From Stigmatella erecta (GTDB lineage Bacteria > Myxococcota > Myxococcia > Myxococcales > Myxococcaceae), in contig NZ_FOIJ01000001.1 in the NCBI RefSeq assembly GCF_900111745.1, positions 682,001 through 746,000 on the forward strand: a stretch of 64,000 nt of DNA, given 5' to 3'. A program made the position numbers and the translations under genes. The notes below the pieces were generated by a model. That model did not search any database and was not told the origin of the DNA. It worked only from the letters and a program-made list of their open reading frames with translations. Of the stretch, positions 8,441 to 16,315 are shown piece after piece. Each line of letters begins with the position of its first letter. The first letter of the stretch is position 1.

Positions 8441-8480
8441 CGGCCGGTGCTCCCTTCGGGGGGCCCGGCCGTTGTGCTTG
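8441..8480 (+). terminator. Hairpin terminator after the aldolase gene
   Basis: A stem of about 13 G/C-rich pairs (8441-8454 with 8459-8471, one bulged T) is closed by a cTTCGg tetraloop, a very stable hairpin. It is followed by the moderately T-rich TTGTGCTTGG. It starts 29 bases after the stop codon of the aldolase gene. The weak T-tract leaves some doubt about factor-independent action. Confidence 0.55.
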
Positions 8481-8501
8481 GCCGCGTCCGCGGGAGGCCG
8501 G

Positions 8502-8542
8502 AAAAAGAAAAAGCCCCCCGAGGATTTCTCCTCGGAGGGCTT
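8502..8542 (-). terminator. Rho-independent terminator for tRNA-Ala
   Basis: On the minus strand a near-perfect 14-bp stem (arms 8529-8542 and 8511-8524, four-base loop) is followed by the U-rich run TTTTTCTTTTT. It begins seven bases after the 3' end of the tRNA-Ala gene and is a textbook intrinsic terminator. Confidence 0.85.
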
Positions 8543-8548
8543 CAGGTG

Positions 8549-8621
<73 letters not shown>

Positions 8622-8676
8622 GAAATTCCCTGCCGCCTTCGCCCTGGGAGGCGTCGACGTCGAAAGCGGCGCACTT

Positions 8677-9072
8677 CTACTTCCGTTTCGGCTTGGACGC
8701 CAGAGAAGTTTGCGGCCTCGTGTCGTTTTTTCCCTTCAACCGCGCGGCGGCCGCCTCCCCTTCCTGGAGAATGTCGGTGATCTCCTGGGCGTGAACCTGG
8801 GCGCGCTGCTCGGCCGCCTGCACGGCCTTCACGGCGGGTGCGAGCGAGGGGGGCAGCTCCAGCTTGCCCTTCTGGACCTGGCGCCACACGGCCTCGCCCA
8901 GCTCACGCAGCACCTTGTCCTTCTCCATCTGCAGGAAGTTGCCCTGGGAGTTGAGCCGCGCCAGCTCCGAGGTGCGGGTGACCTCCTCGCGCAGGTGGGT
9001 GAGCTGATCCTGTGCCTGCCGGAAGGCCTCCTGGATCTGCTTCATCAACTCCGGCTGCTTCGCATCCGCCAA
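8677..9072 (-). CDS. Conserved-looking small coiled-coil protein of unknown function
   Basis: A 131-residue, highly charged cytosolic protein rich in Glu, Gln, Lys and Arg with Leu spaced as in coiled coils (about residues 5-60 and 80-110), ending in a Lys-rich tail. No signal peptide, membrane segment or known motif is visible. The best start is a TTG at 9070-9072, preceded by the strong ribosome binding site GGAGGTGA nine bases upstream; no better ATG lies in the N-terminal part. It sits between the rRNA methyltransferase and tRNA-Ala on the same strand, 57 bases after the methyltransferase stop. I do not recognise the family. Confidence 0.7.
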   Translation of the reverse strand: MADAKQPELMKQIQEAFRQAQDQLTHLREEVTRTSELARLNSQGNFLQMEKDKVLRELGEAVWRQVQKGKLELPPSLAPAVKAVQAAEQRAQVHAQEITDILQEGEAAAARLKGKNDTRPQTSLASKPKRK

Positions 9073-9129
9073 GACGTGTCACCTCCGGAAGGACTGATGA
9101 CCGTGCGTAGCGTGGGCCCTTGGGGACTG

Positions 9130-10500
9130 TCAACCCTGGGACTTGCGCAGCCGCGCGGCGAAGAAGCCGCCCCCGGGCACCCGGGGCGGGATGGGCCGCA
9201 GGAAGGGGCCGTCGCACAGCGCCTCGGCCCGCCCGGCGCCCAGCACCGGCGCCACCGGCTCCAGGGTGAAGCCCGGCGCCTGGGCCAGGAAGCCCTTCAC
9301 CACCTCGTCGTTCTCCTCGGGCAGCAGCGAGCAGGTGGCATAGACGATGAGCGCCCCGGGCCGCGCCTCCCGCCCCACCTCCTCCAGGAGCGTGAGCTGG
9401 GTGGCCTGGAACTCGGAGATGGCCTTGGCGGTGAGCTTCCACTTCTGATCCGGCTCGCGCCCCAGCGAGCCCGTGCCGCTGCACGGCGCATCCACCAGGA
9501 GCACGTCCACCTGGCTCAGCGGCAGCGGGTGGGGAAAGGCCACGTTGCGCACGGACAGCTCCCGCACCCGCTCCCGGGCCTGCGCCAGCCGCCGCCGCGA
9601 GCGGTCCCCGGCCAGCACCCGGCCCGCGGTGCCCACCATGTCCGCCAGCGCCAGCGTCTTGCCCCCCGCCCCCGCGCACACGTCCGCCACGGTGAGCCCC
9701 GCCAGCGAGCCTCCCGGCGGCCGGCACACCTCGGCGATGAGCTGGCTGCCCACGTCCTGGACCTGGAGGCGCCCCGTCTTCATCGTCCGCGTCTCGAAGA
9801 CGCGGTGGCTGCTGTCCGCGATGCGCACCGCGTCCGGCGCCAGCGCCACGGCCTCGGCCGCCACCCCCTCCTCCTTCAGCTGCGCGAGCACCTCGTCCCG
9901 CGTCCCGGAGGGGCGCACCCGGAAGTGCAGCGGCGGCTCCTCGTCGAGCGCGGCGAGCAGCCCCTCCAGCACGGGCTCCGGGTGCAAGGCGGCCAGCCGC
10001 TCCACGAGCCAGTTGGGGAACGAGTAGCGCACCGCGAGCCGCTCCGGGCCGGACTCCGGCAGCGGCAGCTCCGGCAGGGGCGTCTCCACCACCCGCGCGA
10101 GCAGATCATCTTTAATGGTGCGGGGCCGCACCGGACCGGGCAGCCGCACCTCGGGCCCAATGCGCGCCCACCCCTCGCCACAGAAGAGGCGCCGCCAGAG
10201 CGCGTACCGGACCAGCGCCTGATCCTCGGTGAGGCCAATCTTGCTGGGCGGGTGGCCCAGCGTCCGGGCGGCCAGATCCAACAGCCGCTGGTGGCGCGAG
10301 AGCTCCCGCACGGCCAGCGCGGCGAAGCGGCGCTCCTGGCCGCCGAGCCCCTCGGCCTCCCGCAGCGCGTTGGCGAGGGAGGCCTTGAGCGGCTCCCCGC
10401 GCAGCACGGCGACGTGCGCCTCGATGGCGGCCGTGGCGGCACGGCGCGAGGGGCGGCCCAGCAGGGCCGGATCCAAAGGAGGAGGCCAGGACATGCTCAC
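9130..10500 (-). CDS. RsmB/NOP2-family RNA (cytosine-5) methyltransferase
   Basis: A 456-residue S-adenosylmethionine-dependent RNA m5C methyltransferase, probably acting on 16S rRNA. An N-terminal helical NusB-like region (about 1-140) precedes the catalytic Rossmann domain. Motif I is seen as 'VADVCAGAGGKTLALADM'. Motif IV is 'DAPCSGTGSLGREPDQKW', whose cysteine releases the product. Motif VI is 'YATCSLLPEENDEVV', whose TC cysteine is the nucleophile. Both catalytic cysteines are present. The start is GTG at 10498-10500, with an ATG two codons later as an alternative. It follows the receiver-cupin gene by 22 bases on the same strand. The family is certain; the exact target base cannot be deduced. 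Confidence 0.9.
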   Translation of the reverse strand: MSMSWPPPLDPALLGRPSRRAATAAIEAHVAVLRGEPLKASLANALREAEGLGGQERRFAALAVRELSRHQRLLDLAARTLGHPPSKIGLTEDQALVRYALWRRLFCGEGWARIGPEVRLPGPVRPRTIKDDLLARVVETPLPELPLPESGPERLAVRYSFPNWLVERLAALHPEPVLEGLLAALDEEPPLHFRVRPSGTRDEVLAQLKEEGVAAEAVALAPDAVRIADSSHRVFETRTMKTGRLQVQDVGSQLIAEVCRPPGGSLAGLTVADVCAGAGGKTLALADMVGTAGRVLAGDRSRRRLAQARERVRELSVRNVAFPHPLPLSQVDVLLVDAPCSGTGSLGREPDQKWKLTAKAISEFQATQLTLLEEVGREARPGALIVYATCSLLPEENDEVVKGFLAQAPGFTLEPVAPVLGAGRAEALCDGPFLRPIPPRVPGGGFFAARLRKSQG

Positions 10501-10522
10501 GGGACGACCGGCTCCAGCACCC

Positions 10523-11191
10523 TCACCGGGAGAGCGCCAGCGAGACCACCAGGCACCCGGCCCCCGTGCGCACCTCGCGAGGCCCCCTGGCGGACAGGAA
10601 GAAGTAATGCGGGGCCGGCTGACGCTCGCCGCCCACCTCGATGTCCCCCTCTAGCACGAGGACCCCCTCGCCGCCCGCCCGGGGGGCCCACGTGTGGCAG
10701 GCCCCCGCGGCCAGGCGGAGCCAGGTGGGCCCCTCTGGCCCCTGCGCGGAGGGCGCGGGCGACACCTGGACGCCGGGGGACGCCTCGGCCCAGGCCTTCC
10801 CGTCCGGAGGCCGCGGCGCCAGGCGCTCCGCCTCGGTGCGCAGCGCGAGGAAGCGCTCCACCAGCACCAGGATGTCCTCCAGCTGGAAGGGCTTGGTCAG
10901 CATCGCGTCCGCCTGGAAGGGGCGCAGCACCTTCGTCATCTCCTCGGCGGTCGCCGCGCTGACGATGGCCACCGGCTGCAGCCGCTGCTGGGCCGCCTCC
11001 ACGATGGTGCGGCCGCCCTGCACGTTGCCCGCGATGCGCAGATCCGTCAGCACCAGCTCGAAGCGCTCCTCCTGAAGGGCCTCCAGGGCGGGGGCGACCT
11101 GGCCCACCATGCGCACCTCGGCCAGCTCGGAGAGCAGCTCGCCCATTCCCTCGCGCAGGCTCGGGTCGTCTTCGACCAGCAGCACCTTCAT
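10523..11191 (-). CDS. Response-regulator receiver domain fused to a cupin-like domain
   Basis: A 222-residue cytosolic protein with two parts. Residues 1-120 are a CheY-like receiver: acidic pocket 'VEDD', phosphoacceptor aspartate in 'LVLTDLRIAGN', and the conserved 'LTKPF' lysine. Residues about 150-222 look like a small beta-barrel of the cupin/ChrR type ('WLRLAAGACHTWAPRAGGEGVLVLEGDIEVGG'), joined by a Pro-rich linker. The usual metal-binding histidines are mostly missing, so it may bind a ligand rather than catalyse. The ATG is chosen at the start of the receiver with AGGTG upstream; a longer N-terminus is possible but unlike the family. It lacks a DNA-binding domain, so output is probably by protein contact. 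Confidence 0.8.
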   Translation of the reverse strand: MKVLLVEDDPSLREGMGELLSELAEVRMVGQVAPALEALQEERFELVLTDLRIAGNVQGGRTIVEAAQQRLQPVAIVSAATAEEMTKVLRPFQADAMLTKPFQLEDILVLVERFLALRTEAERLAPRPPDGKAWAEASPGVQVSPAPSAQGPEGPTWLRLAAGACHTWAPRAGGEGVLVLEGDIEVGGERQPAPHYFFLSARGPREVRTGAGCLVVSLALSR

Positions 11192-11281
11192 GGGAGCACC
11201 TCTCGCCCGGAGCGCTGGAGGCTCGTCATCCCAGGCTCCGCCCTGATGGCTGCATGACACATGTGGCAGGATTAAGGTGAA

Positions 11282-11367
11282 TGGCCCTCCCCGGACTCGA
11301 ACCGGGACGCGGGGTCAGCCGCAGCGGATTTTGAGTCCGCCTCGTCTACCAATTTCGACAGAGGGCC
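11282..11367 (-). tRNA. tRNA-Leu (anticodon CAA)
   Basis: An 86-nt class II tRNA. The acceptor GGCCCTC pairs with GAGGGCC. The D loop contains AAATTGGTAGACG. The anticodon stem GCGGA/TCCGC carries loop CTCAAAA with anticodon CAA. A long variable arm (TGCGGCTGACCCCGCG) follows, and the T loop is GGTTCGAGTCC. The long variable arm and the AAATTGGTAGAC D loop are leucine features. CCA is not encoded. Confidence 0.95.
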
Positions 11368-11463
11368 TCGTCGACGTCGATGGCGGCAGACGTATACCTC
11401 GGCCCGCGTTCTCATGCATCCGGAGATTGCGGTGCCTCAGGCAAATGACTAGAGGGACCGCAC

Positions 11464-12210
11464 ATGTACAACATCCTCATCTCCCTGGGCGTTGGCATCG
11501 CCATCGCACTGGGCGTCAAATTGGCCGGGTTTCCCCTCTGGGCCGGCCTCGTTCCGGGCATCCTGGCCTTCGTGGCCACCTTCATCCTGCTGGCCCGCCG
11601 GGTCGCCCAGCGCATCCAGGCGCTCATGGAAACTGTTCAAAAGGAGTTCCAGGGCCAGCCCACCTCCCAGAAGGAGGCCCTGGGGCGCGTGGAGCGGGCC
11701 GTGAAGACCCTGGAGCAGGGGCTCGTCTACGAGAAGTGGCAGATCATGGTCGGCCCGGAGCTGCACGCCCAGATCGGCATGCTCAAGTACATGGCCAAGG
11801 ACCAGGAGGGCGCCCGGTCGCACCTGGCCCGGGGCAGCGCGCGCAACTACATGGCCAAGGCCATGGAGGGCGCCCTGCACTACCAGCGCAAGGACTACCC
11901 CGCCATGGAGGCCGCCTTCGAGGCCGCGGTGAAGGCCGGCAAGAAGGAGTCCCTCATGTGGGCCGCCTACGCCTGGTGCCTGGTGCAGCTCAAGGAGAAG
12001 GACAAGGCCCTGCGCGTGCTCGCCCGCGGCGTGGAGACCAACCCCTCCGACGAGAAGCTCAAGTCCAGCCTGGCCCAGCTCCAGAACGACAAGCGGCTCA
12101 AGATGAAGCCGTACGAGCCCACCTGGTGGCAGTTCGGTCTGGAGACGCCCCCCCTGCAGCCCATGGGCGGAGGCGGCGGCCGGCGGGTTCAGTTCACCAC
12201 CCGACGTTAG
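11464..12210 (+). CDS. Membrane-anchored tetratricopeptide-like protein
   Basis: A 248-residue protein. Two adjacent hydrophobic segments at about residues 3-22 and 26-45 form an N-terminal hairpin anchor. The rest is cytosolic and helical with TPR-like spacing: 'ARSHLARGSARNYMAKAMEGALHYQRKDYPAMEAAFEAAVKAG', then 'SLMWAAYAWCLVQLKEKDKALRVLARGVETNPSDEKL'. The tail is Gly/Arg-rich. The ATG is preceded by AGAGGGA. It stands alone between tRNA-Leu and a long non-coding gap. TPR proteins serve as scaffolds; no partner is evident. The specific family is not recognised. Confidence 0.78.
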   Translation: MYNILISLGVGIAIALGVKLAGFPLWAGLVPGILAFVATFILLARRVAQRIQALMETVQKEFQGQPTSQKEALGRVERAVKTLEQGLVYEKWQIMVGPELHAQIGMLKYMAKDQEGARSHLARGSARNYMAKAMEGALHYQRKDYPAMEAAFEAAVKAGKKESLMWAAYAWCLVQLKEKDKALRVLARGVETNPSDEKLKSSLAQLQNDKRLKMKPYEPTWWQFGLETPPLQPMGGGGGRRVQFTTRR

Positions 12211-12604
12211 TAGTGGACGCCAGGTGGTGATCCGTTGGCCCGGACACGGGAATTCCTACCGGTTCACGCCTTCCCGCGCTGGAACCCTTTCCAGCCGGGG
12301 TAAGACTCCGGGGTGTAACGGGTCGCGCAACTCCCCGAAATGACTCCAACCCCAGGGATTTTCCCGGGGGCACGCAGCTTGCTGTATCCCTCTGACATCA
12401 AGTCACCGGCCTGCACGGGCTGGAAGCAAAGTGACAGATGGGCTTGGCAGCTGGAGGTTCGGGGTGAAGGTTGCGGAGGTCGACGGGTGCGGGTGGCACG
12501 GGGCGGCGGCGGGAGCATGCGGGGTGAGTGGATTCTCCCCAGGGCATAGCGCTCGGGATCTTCGGCCTGCCATTTCAAGGCAGGCGTGCGCAGCGGAGCG
12601 TTGA
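12211..12604. other. 394-bp intergenic region with two short hairpins
   Basis: No gene is seen here. Two perfect inverted repeats stand out. GCTGGAA/TTCCAGC at 12278-12295 (4-base loop) lies after the TPR gene and has no T-run. GCCTGCC/GGCAGGC at 12565-12585 (7-base loop) lies in the leader of the next gene. The middle part is unusually rich in G on the plus strand and matches no promoter consensus that I trust. Confidence 0.55.
12565..12585 (+). promoter_or_regulatory. Leader stem-loop upstream of the diguanylate cyclase gene
   Basis: A perfect 7-bp stem, GCCTGCC and GGCAGGC, encloses the loop ATTTCAA and ends 19 bases before the ATG at 12605. The ribosome binding site GGAG lies just beyond it. 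It could be an RNA hairpin influencing translation or a protein-binding palindrome; nothing in the sequence decides between these. Confidence 0.35.
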
Positions 12605-13570
12605 ATGGAACGGCGCGGCCGGGGCAGTGAGCAGCCGCTGGTCCTCATCATCGAGGACGATGCGGGTGTGCAGGAGAGCCTCTCGGATCTGCTGTTGGCG
12701 CGATTCGAGGTGCTGACCGCCAGCGATGCGGACGTGGGCATGGAGCTGGCGCGAGAGCACCGCCCGGACCTCATCCTGCTGGACCGGTTCCTGCCCAGCG
12801 GGGATGGGCTGTCGGTCCTGGAGGCCCTGCAGGGCGACGCGCGCACCGACTGTGTGCCCGTCATCTTCCTCACGGGGGATGCGGACGAGGCCACCCTGGA
12901 GCGCTGCCTGGAGATGGGCGCCGTGGACTTCATTCACAAGCCGGCGAGCGCCCGCGAACTGATGGCCCGCATCGACCGGGCCCTGCGCCAGAGCGAGCAG
13001 CAGCACCGGCTCCGGGTGCTGGCCCAGACCGATGGGCTCACCGGCCTGGCCAACTTCCGCTCGCTCACGCTGCGCCTGGAGGAGGAGTTCCGGCGCGCGC
13101 TGCGCTACCAGTACCCGCTGTCCGTGGTCGTCATCGACCTGGACCACCTCAAGGCCATCAATGACGGGATGGGCCACGATGTGGGCAACCGCGCCATCCT
13201 GGCGCTCTCCACCCACCTGAAGAACAACCTGCGCGAGTCGGACTTCGCGGCGCGCTTCGGCGGGGACGAGTTCGTCGCGCTCCTGCCCCACCAGACGGCG
13301 GCCGAGGCCGCGGCGTTCGCCGAGCGCATCCGCGCGGGGCTGCGCAACGTGGTGGTGCAGCGCAGCGACGGCCGGCCGGCGCCCTTCGGGCTGAGCGTGA
13401 GCGTGGGCATCGCGGACCACTCCCCGGAGGCGCCGCGCGAGAACACCGACGCACTGCTGAAGGCGGCGGACGCGGCACTGTATGTGGCCAAGCGCGAGGG
13501 CCGGGACCGGGTGGTGGTGCACAGCACCGCCGCCGAGGTCCACCCTCCCCCGGTGGCCCAGCGGCACTGA
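12605..13570 (+). CDS. Response regulator with GGDEF output: diguanylate cyclase
   Basis: A 321-residue two-component output protein that makes the second messenger c-di-GMP. The receiver domain (about 10-125) has acidic residues 'IEDD', phosphoacceptor D60 in 'LILLDRFLP' and the lysine of 'FIHKP'. The GGDEF domain (about 135-305) begins 'TDGLTGLANFRSL'. It has the metal/substrate segment 'VIDLDHLKAINDGMGH', the active-site motif GGDEF at 219-223, and the inhibitory-site RxxD (R210-D213) exactly five residues before it. It should therefore be active and subject to product inhibition. The start ATG has GGAG eight bases upstream. The flavoprotein-receiver gene follows 49 bases later. The cognate kinase is unknown. 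Confidence 0.93.
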   Translation: MERRGRGSEQPLVLIIEDDAGVQESLSDLLLARFEVLTASDADVGMELAREHRPDLILLDRFLPSGDGLSVLEALQGDARTDCVPVIFLTGDADEATLERCLEMGAVDFIHKPASARELMARIDRALRQSEQQHRLRVLAQTDGLTGLANFRSLTLRLEEEFRRALRYQYPLSVVVIDLDHLKAINDGMGHDVGNRAILALSTHLKNNLRESDFAARFGGDEFVALLPHQTAAEAAAFAERIRAGLRNVVVQRSDGRPAPFGLSVSVGIADHSPEAPRENTDALLKAADAALYVAKREGRDRVVVHSTAAEVHPPPVAQRH

Positions 13571-13619
13571 AGCAGTTCACGCGGGCGGTGGTGGGGCCCC
13601 AGGGCGAGCGAGGGCGCGG

Positions 13620-15350
13620 ATGAGCGGAGACAGGCTGGTCAGCGGTTCGAGGGTGGCGGTGGTGGGAGGAGGCATCGCCGGCGCGGGCCTGGCCGCCTCG
13701 CTCATGTTCAATGGCCGGGCACGGGGCGTCTCGCTGGACGTGCGCGTGTACGCGCAGGGCGAGCCGGACAGCGTGCCCCCGCCCGTGGTGCTGACCCCCG
13801 AGTGCCGCTCCCGCCTGGCCGCGCTGGGCTGCCGCGTTCCCCTCGACTGGCGCGTGCACGAGCTCCGGGGCGTGGAGGTGATTGCCGAGGGCCGGCGCGA
13901 GCTGCTGCCCGCGCCCGCCGGAGGCCTGTGGGTGGTGGACAACTGGCCCCATGGCCCGGGCGGCATGAGCGTGGTGCGCGAGGCGCTCACCACCGCCGCG
14001 ACGGCCCAGGGCGCCCGGTTCATCTCCCGCCGCGTCGACCGGGTGGAGCACCAGCCGCCCTCGCCGGATGCCCCCGCCCCGGTGCGCAACAGTGGCCCCC
14101 TGGTGGTGCGCGCGCAGGGCAGCGGCGAGCGCTTCCACGCGGTGGCGCTCGCCACGGGGACGGGCTCCTCGCTCGCGGAGAGCTTCTTCCCGGACTTCCA
14201 GCCCGCGCCCACCGTGGCCGCGGTGCACGCCCGGGTGCGCCAGAGCGCCTCCCGGCTGAGCCTTGCCCCGCTGGCGCGGCTGTGGCTCTCGCCCCTGCCC
14301 ACCATCGACGGGCTGTTCCTGCTGCCCAGCGCCCACTCGGTCTATGTGCTCGCGTTCGGCCCGCTGGTGACCCCGGCGGACCTGTGCCAGGCGCTGATGA
14401 TGGCCGCGCGCGACGGGCTCCTGGAGGAGGGCTTCGAGCTCTCCGCGCTGGAGACGACGCGCCTGCCCTTCGGGCCCGGCCGCACGCTGGTGGCCCCCGG
14501 GCAGCTCGCCGTGGGCCCGGCCGCCGTGGGGCACCCGCTGCAGATCGGCCTGTCCGAGACGCTGGCGACGTGCAGCCGCGCCGCCGTGGGGCTGCTGGAT
14601 GGCGGGCTCTCCACCGCCGCGCTGGAGCGCCGGTACGTGCGCAACGGGCTCTCGGAGATGATGGAGGACGCGGCGGCGGGGGCCCGCTCCGTGGCCTGGC
14701 TGCGGCGGGCCGGACGCCGGGCGCCCGAGGCCTTCCTGGCCGCCCGCAAGCGCGGGGCCGTGGGCGGTGTCTACAGCGGGGGCGTGCTCGGCCTGGCGGC
14801 CCCCACCCCGCTGGCGCTGCTCGCCTCGGCGCGCTGGGCGGGCCTGCGCGAGGTGGTGGGCTCGTGGCTGCGCACCACGGTGGAGCCGGTGCCCACGGCC
14901 ATGCCCTCGCTGGAGCCGGACCTCTATTACGTGGTGGATGACGATCCGGACGCCCGCGAGGCGATGACGCAGCTGCTGGAGTCCACGGGCGCCACGGTGG
15001 TGGCCTTCGCGGACGAGCTGGCGCTGTTCTGCGCGGTGGCGCGCCGGCCTCCCACCGCCATCCTGCTGGATGTGGTGCTGCACTGGGTGGACGGCCTGCG
15101 GCTGTGCGAGGGGCTCAAAAAGCATCCGCTCACCCGGAACACGCGCGTCCTCGTCATGAGCGGCCTGGACCGCCCCCACGTGCGCCAGGGCGCGCTCGAC
15201 GCGGGCGCGGAGGCCTTCCTGCCGAAGCCCGTGGAGCCCCGGCAGCTCATGCAGGCGCTCCTGGGGGAGGGCCTGGACGCGCCCCGCCCGGCGCTTCGTC
15301 CGGCGGACGTGTCTGCGGGGCTCGAGCCCGACCGCTACGCCGCCTCCTGA
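13620..15350 (+). CDS. FAD-dependent oxidoreductase-like protein fused to a C-terminal receiver domain
   Basis: A 576-residue fusion. Residues 10 to about 400 resemble FAD-dependent monooxygenases/oxidoreductases. The dinucleotide-binding motif 'VAVVGGGIAGAGLAASL' is at 12-28, and a late motif 'LAVGPAAVGHPLQIGLSET' lies where the family has GD (ribose-binding Asp). Here that residue is Pro (P300), so catalysis or FAD grip may be altered. Residues 432-555 are a complete receiver: 'VVDDDPDAREAM', phosphoacceptor D484 in 'AILLDVVLHWVDG' and K536 in 'FLPKPVEP'. The ATG follows GGGCGCGG; a GTG about 30 bases upstream is an alternative. It lies 49 bases after a receiver-GGDEF gene and may share its signalling pathway. 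The role is unknown; a redox- or flavin-gated signalling device is a plausible inference. Confidence 0.82.
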   Translation: MSGDRLVSGSRVAVVGGGIAGAGLAASLMFNGRARGVSLDVRVYAQGEPDSVPPPVVLTPECRSRLAALGCRVPLDWRVHELRGVEVIAEGRRELLPAPAGGLWVVDNWPHGPGGMSVVREALTTAATAQGARFISRRVDRVEHQPPSPDAPAPVRNSGPLVVRAQGSGERFHAVALATGTGSSLAESFFPDFQPAPTVAAVHARVRQSASRLSLAPLARLWLSPLPTIDGLFLLPSAHSVYVLAFGPLVTPADLCQALMMAARDGLLEEGFELSALETTRLPFGPGRTLVAPGQLAVGPAAVGHPLQIGLSETLATCSRAAVGLLDGGLSTAALERRYVRNGLSEMMEDAAAGARSVAWLRRAGRRAPEAFLAARKRGAVGGVYSGGVLGLAAPTPLALLASARWAGLREVVGSWLRTTVEPVPTAMPSLEPDLYYVVDDDPDAREAMTQLLESTGATVVAFADELALFCAVARRPPTAILLDVVLHWVDGLRLCEGLKKHPLTRNTRVLVMSGLDRPHVRQGALDAGAEAFLPKPVEPRQLMQALLGEGLDAPRPALRPADVSAGLEPDRYAAS

Positions 15351-15362
15351 GCACGCGGCGGC

Positions 15363-16256
15363 TCAGCGCTCCCAGGCCGTCATGTCATAGGGAGGGGACA
15401 CGTGCACCGCGCCGGGTTCCTTCCGGAACCACGTGAGCTGCCGCTTGGCATACCGGCGCGTCTCCTGGGCGGTGTCCTGAAGGGCCTCCTCGCGGCTCAG
15501 CCGCCCCTCGGCCACGGCGCGCGCCTGCACGTAGCCCACGCTGCGCATGGGCGCCGCGTCCGCGTACCCCCGGGCCAGCAGCGCCTGGGTCTCCTCGATG
15601 AGCCCCCGGGCGAACATGGCCTCGGTGCGCGCGTGGATGGCGCGGTAGAGCGCCTCGCGCGGCGGCTCCAGGACGAAGAGCCGGAAGGGGTACCGGTCCT
15701 GCGTGAAGGCGTGCTCCCGGCGCCACACGGAGGCGGGCACGCCCGTGCGCGAGTGAATCTCCAGCGCGCGGATGATCCGGACGAGATCATTCGCGGGCAG
15801 CTTCGCGGCCGTCTCCGGGTCCACCTCGGCGAGCCGGCGGTGAACGGCCTCCCGGCCTTCCGCGGCGGCCAGCGCCTCCAGGGTGGCCCGGAGCACGGGG
15901 TCCGCCCCGGGCGCCTCCACCACGCCGTGGAGGAGCACGCGCAGGTAGAGGCCCGTGCCGCCCACGACGAACACCGGCCGGCCCCGGGCGGCAATCTCCG
16001 CGATGGCCGCGTCCGCGAGCCGCTGGTACTCCGCCGCCGAGAACGTCTCCTGGGGCTCCACCACCGAGAGCAGGTGGTGCGGCACGGCGGCCAGCTCCTC
16101 CGGGGAGGGCTTGGCCGTGCCGATGTCGAAGTGGCGGTACACCTGCTGCGAGTCCGCGCTGACGATCTCGCCGCCCGCGCGCCGGGCCAGCTCCACCGCC
16201 AGCGCCGTCTTGCCCGAGGCGGTGGGGCCCGCGATCACGGTGAGCAGCGGCTTCAC
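15363..16256 (-). CDS. miaA: tRNA dimethylallyltransferase
   Basis: A 297-residue enzyme that adds a dimethylallyl group to N6 of adenosine-37 in tRNAs reading UNN codons. The P-loop 'IAGPTASGKTALAVELA' is near the N-terminus, followed by 'IVSADSQQVYRHFDIGTAKP', 'PHHLLSVVEPQETFSAAEY', 'VVGGTGLYLRVLLHG', 'NDLVRIIRALEI' and the C-terminal 'QETRRYAKRQLTWFRKEP', all diagnostic. I place the start at GTG 16254-16256, because GGAGG lies ten bases upstream and the family begins here; the frame runs further upstream without similarity. It converges with the flavoprotein-receiver gene. Confidence 0.95.
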   Translation of the reverse strand: MKPLLTVIAGPTASGKTALAVELARRAGGEIVSADSQQVYRHFDIGTAKPSPEELAAVPHHLLSVVEPQETFSAAEYQRLADAAIAEIAARGRPVFVVGGTGLYLRVLLHGVVEAPGADPVLRATLEALAAAEGREAVHRRLAEVDPETAAKLPANDLVRIIRALEIHSRTGVPASVWRREHAFTQDRYPFRLFVLEPPREALYRAIHARTEAMFARGLIEETQALLARGYADAAPMRSVGYVQARAVAEGRLSREEALQDTAQETRRYAKRQLTWFRKEPGAVHVSPPYDMTAWER

Positions 16257-16315
16257 GGGACAGGTGCCTCCACGGCAAAGGCACCTACCACCGCTCAAGA
16301 ACACTAGGAATAACA

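Noticed and set aside
12490-12520. A TGGCAC-containing candidate sigma-54 promoter
   Set aside because: The -12 element (TTGC) is missing at the correct distance.
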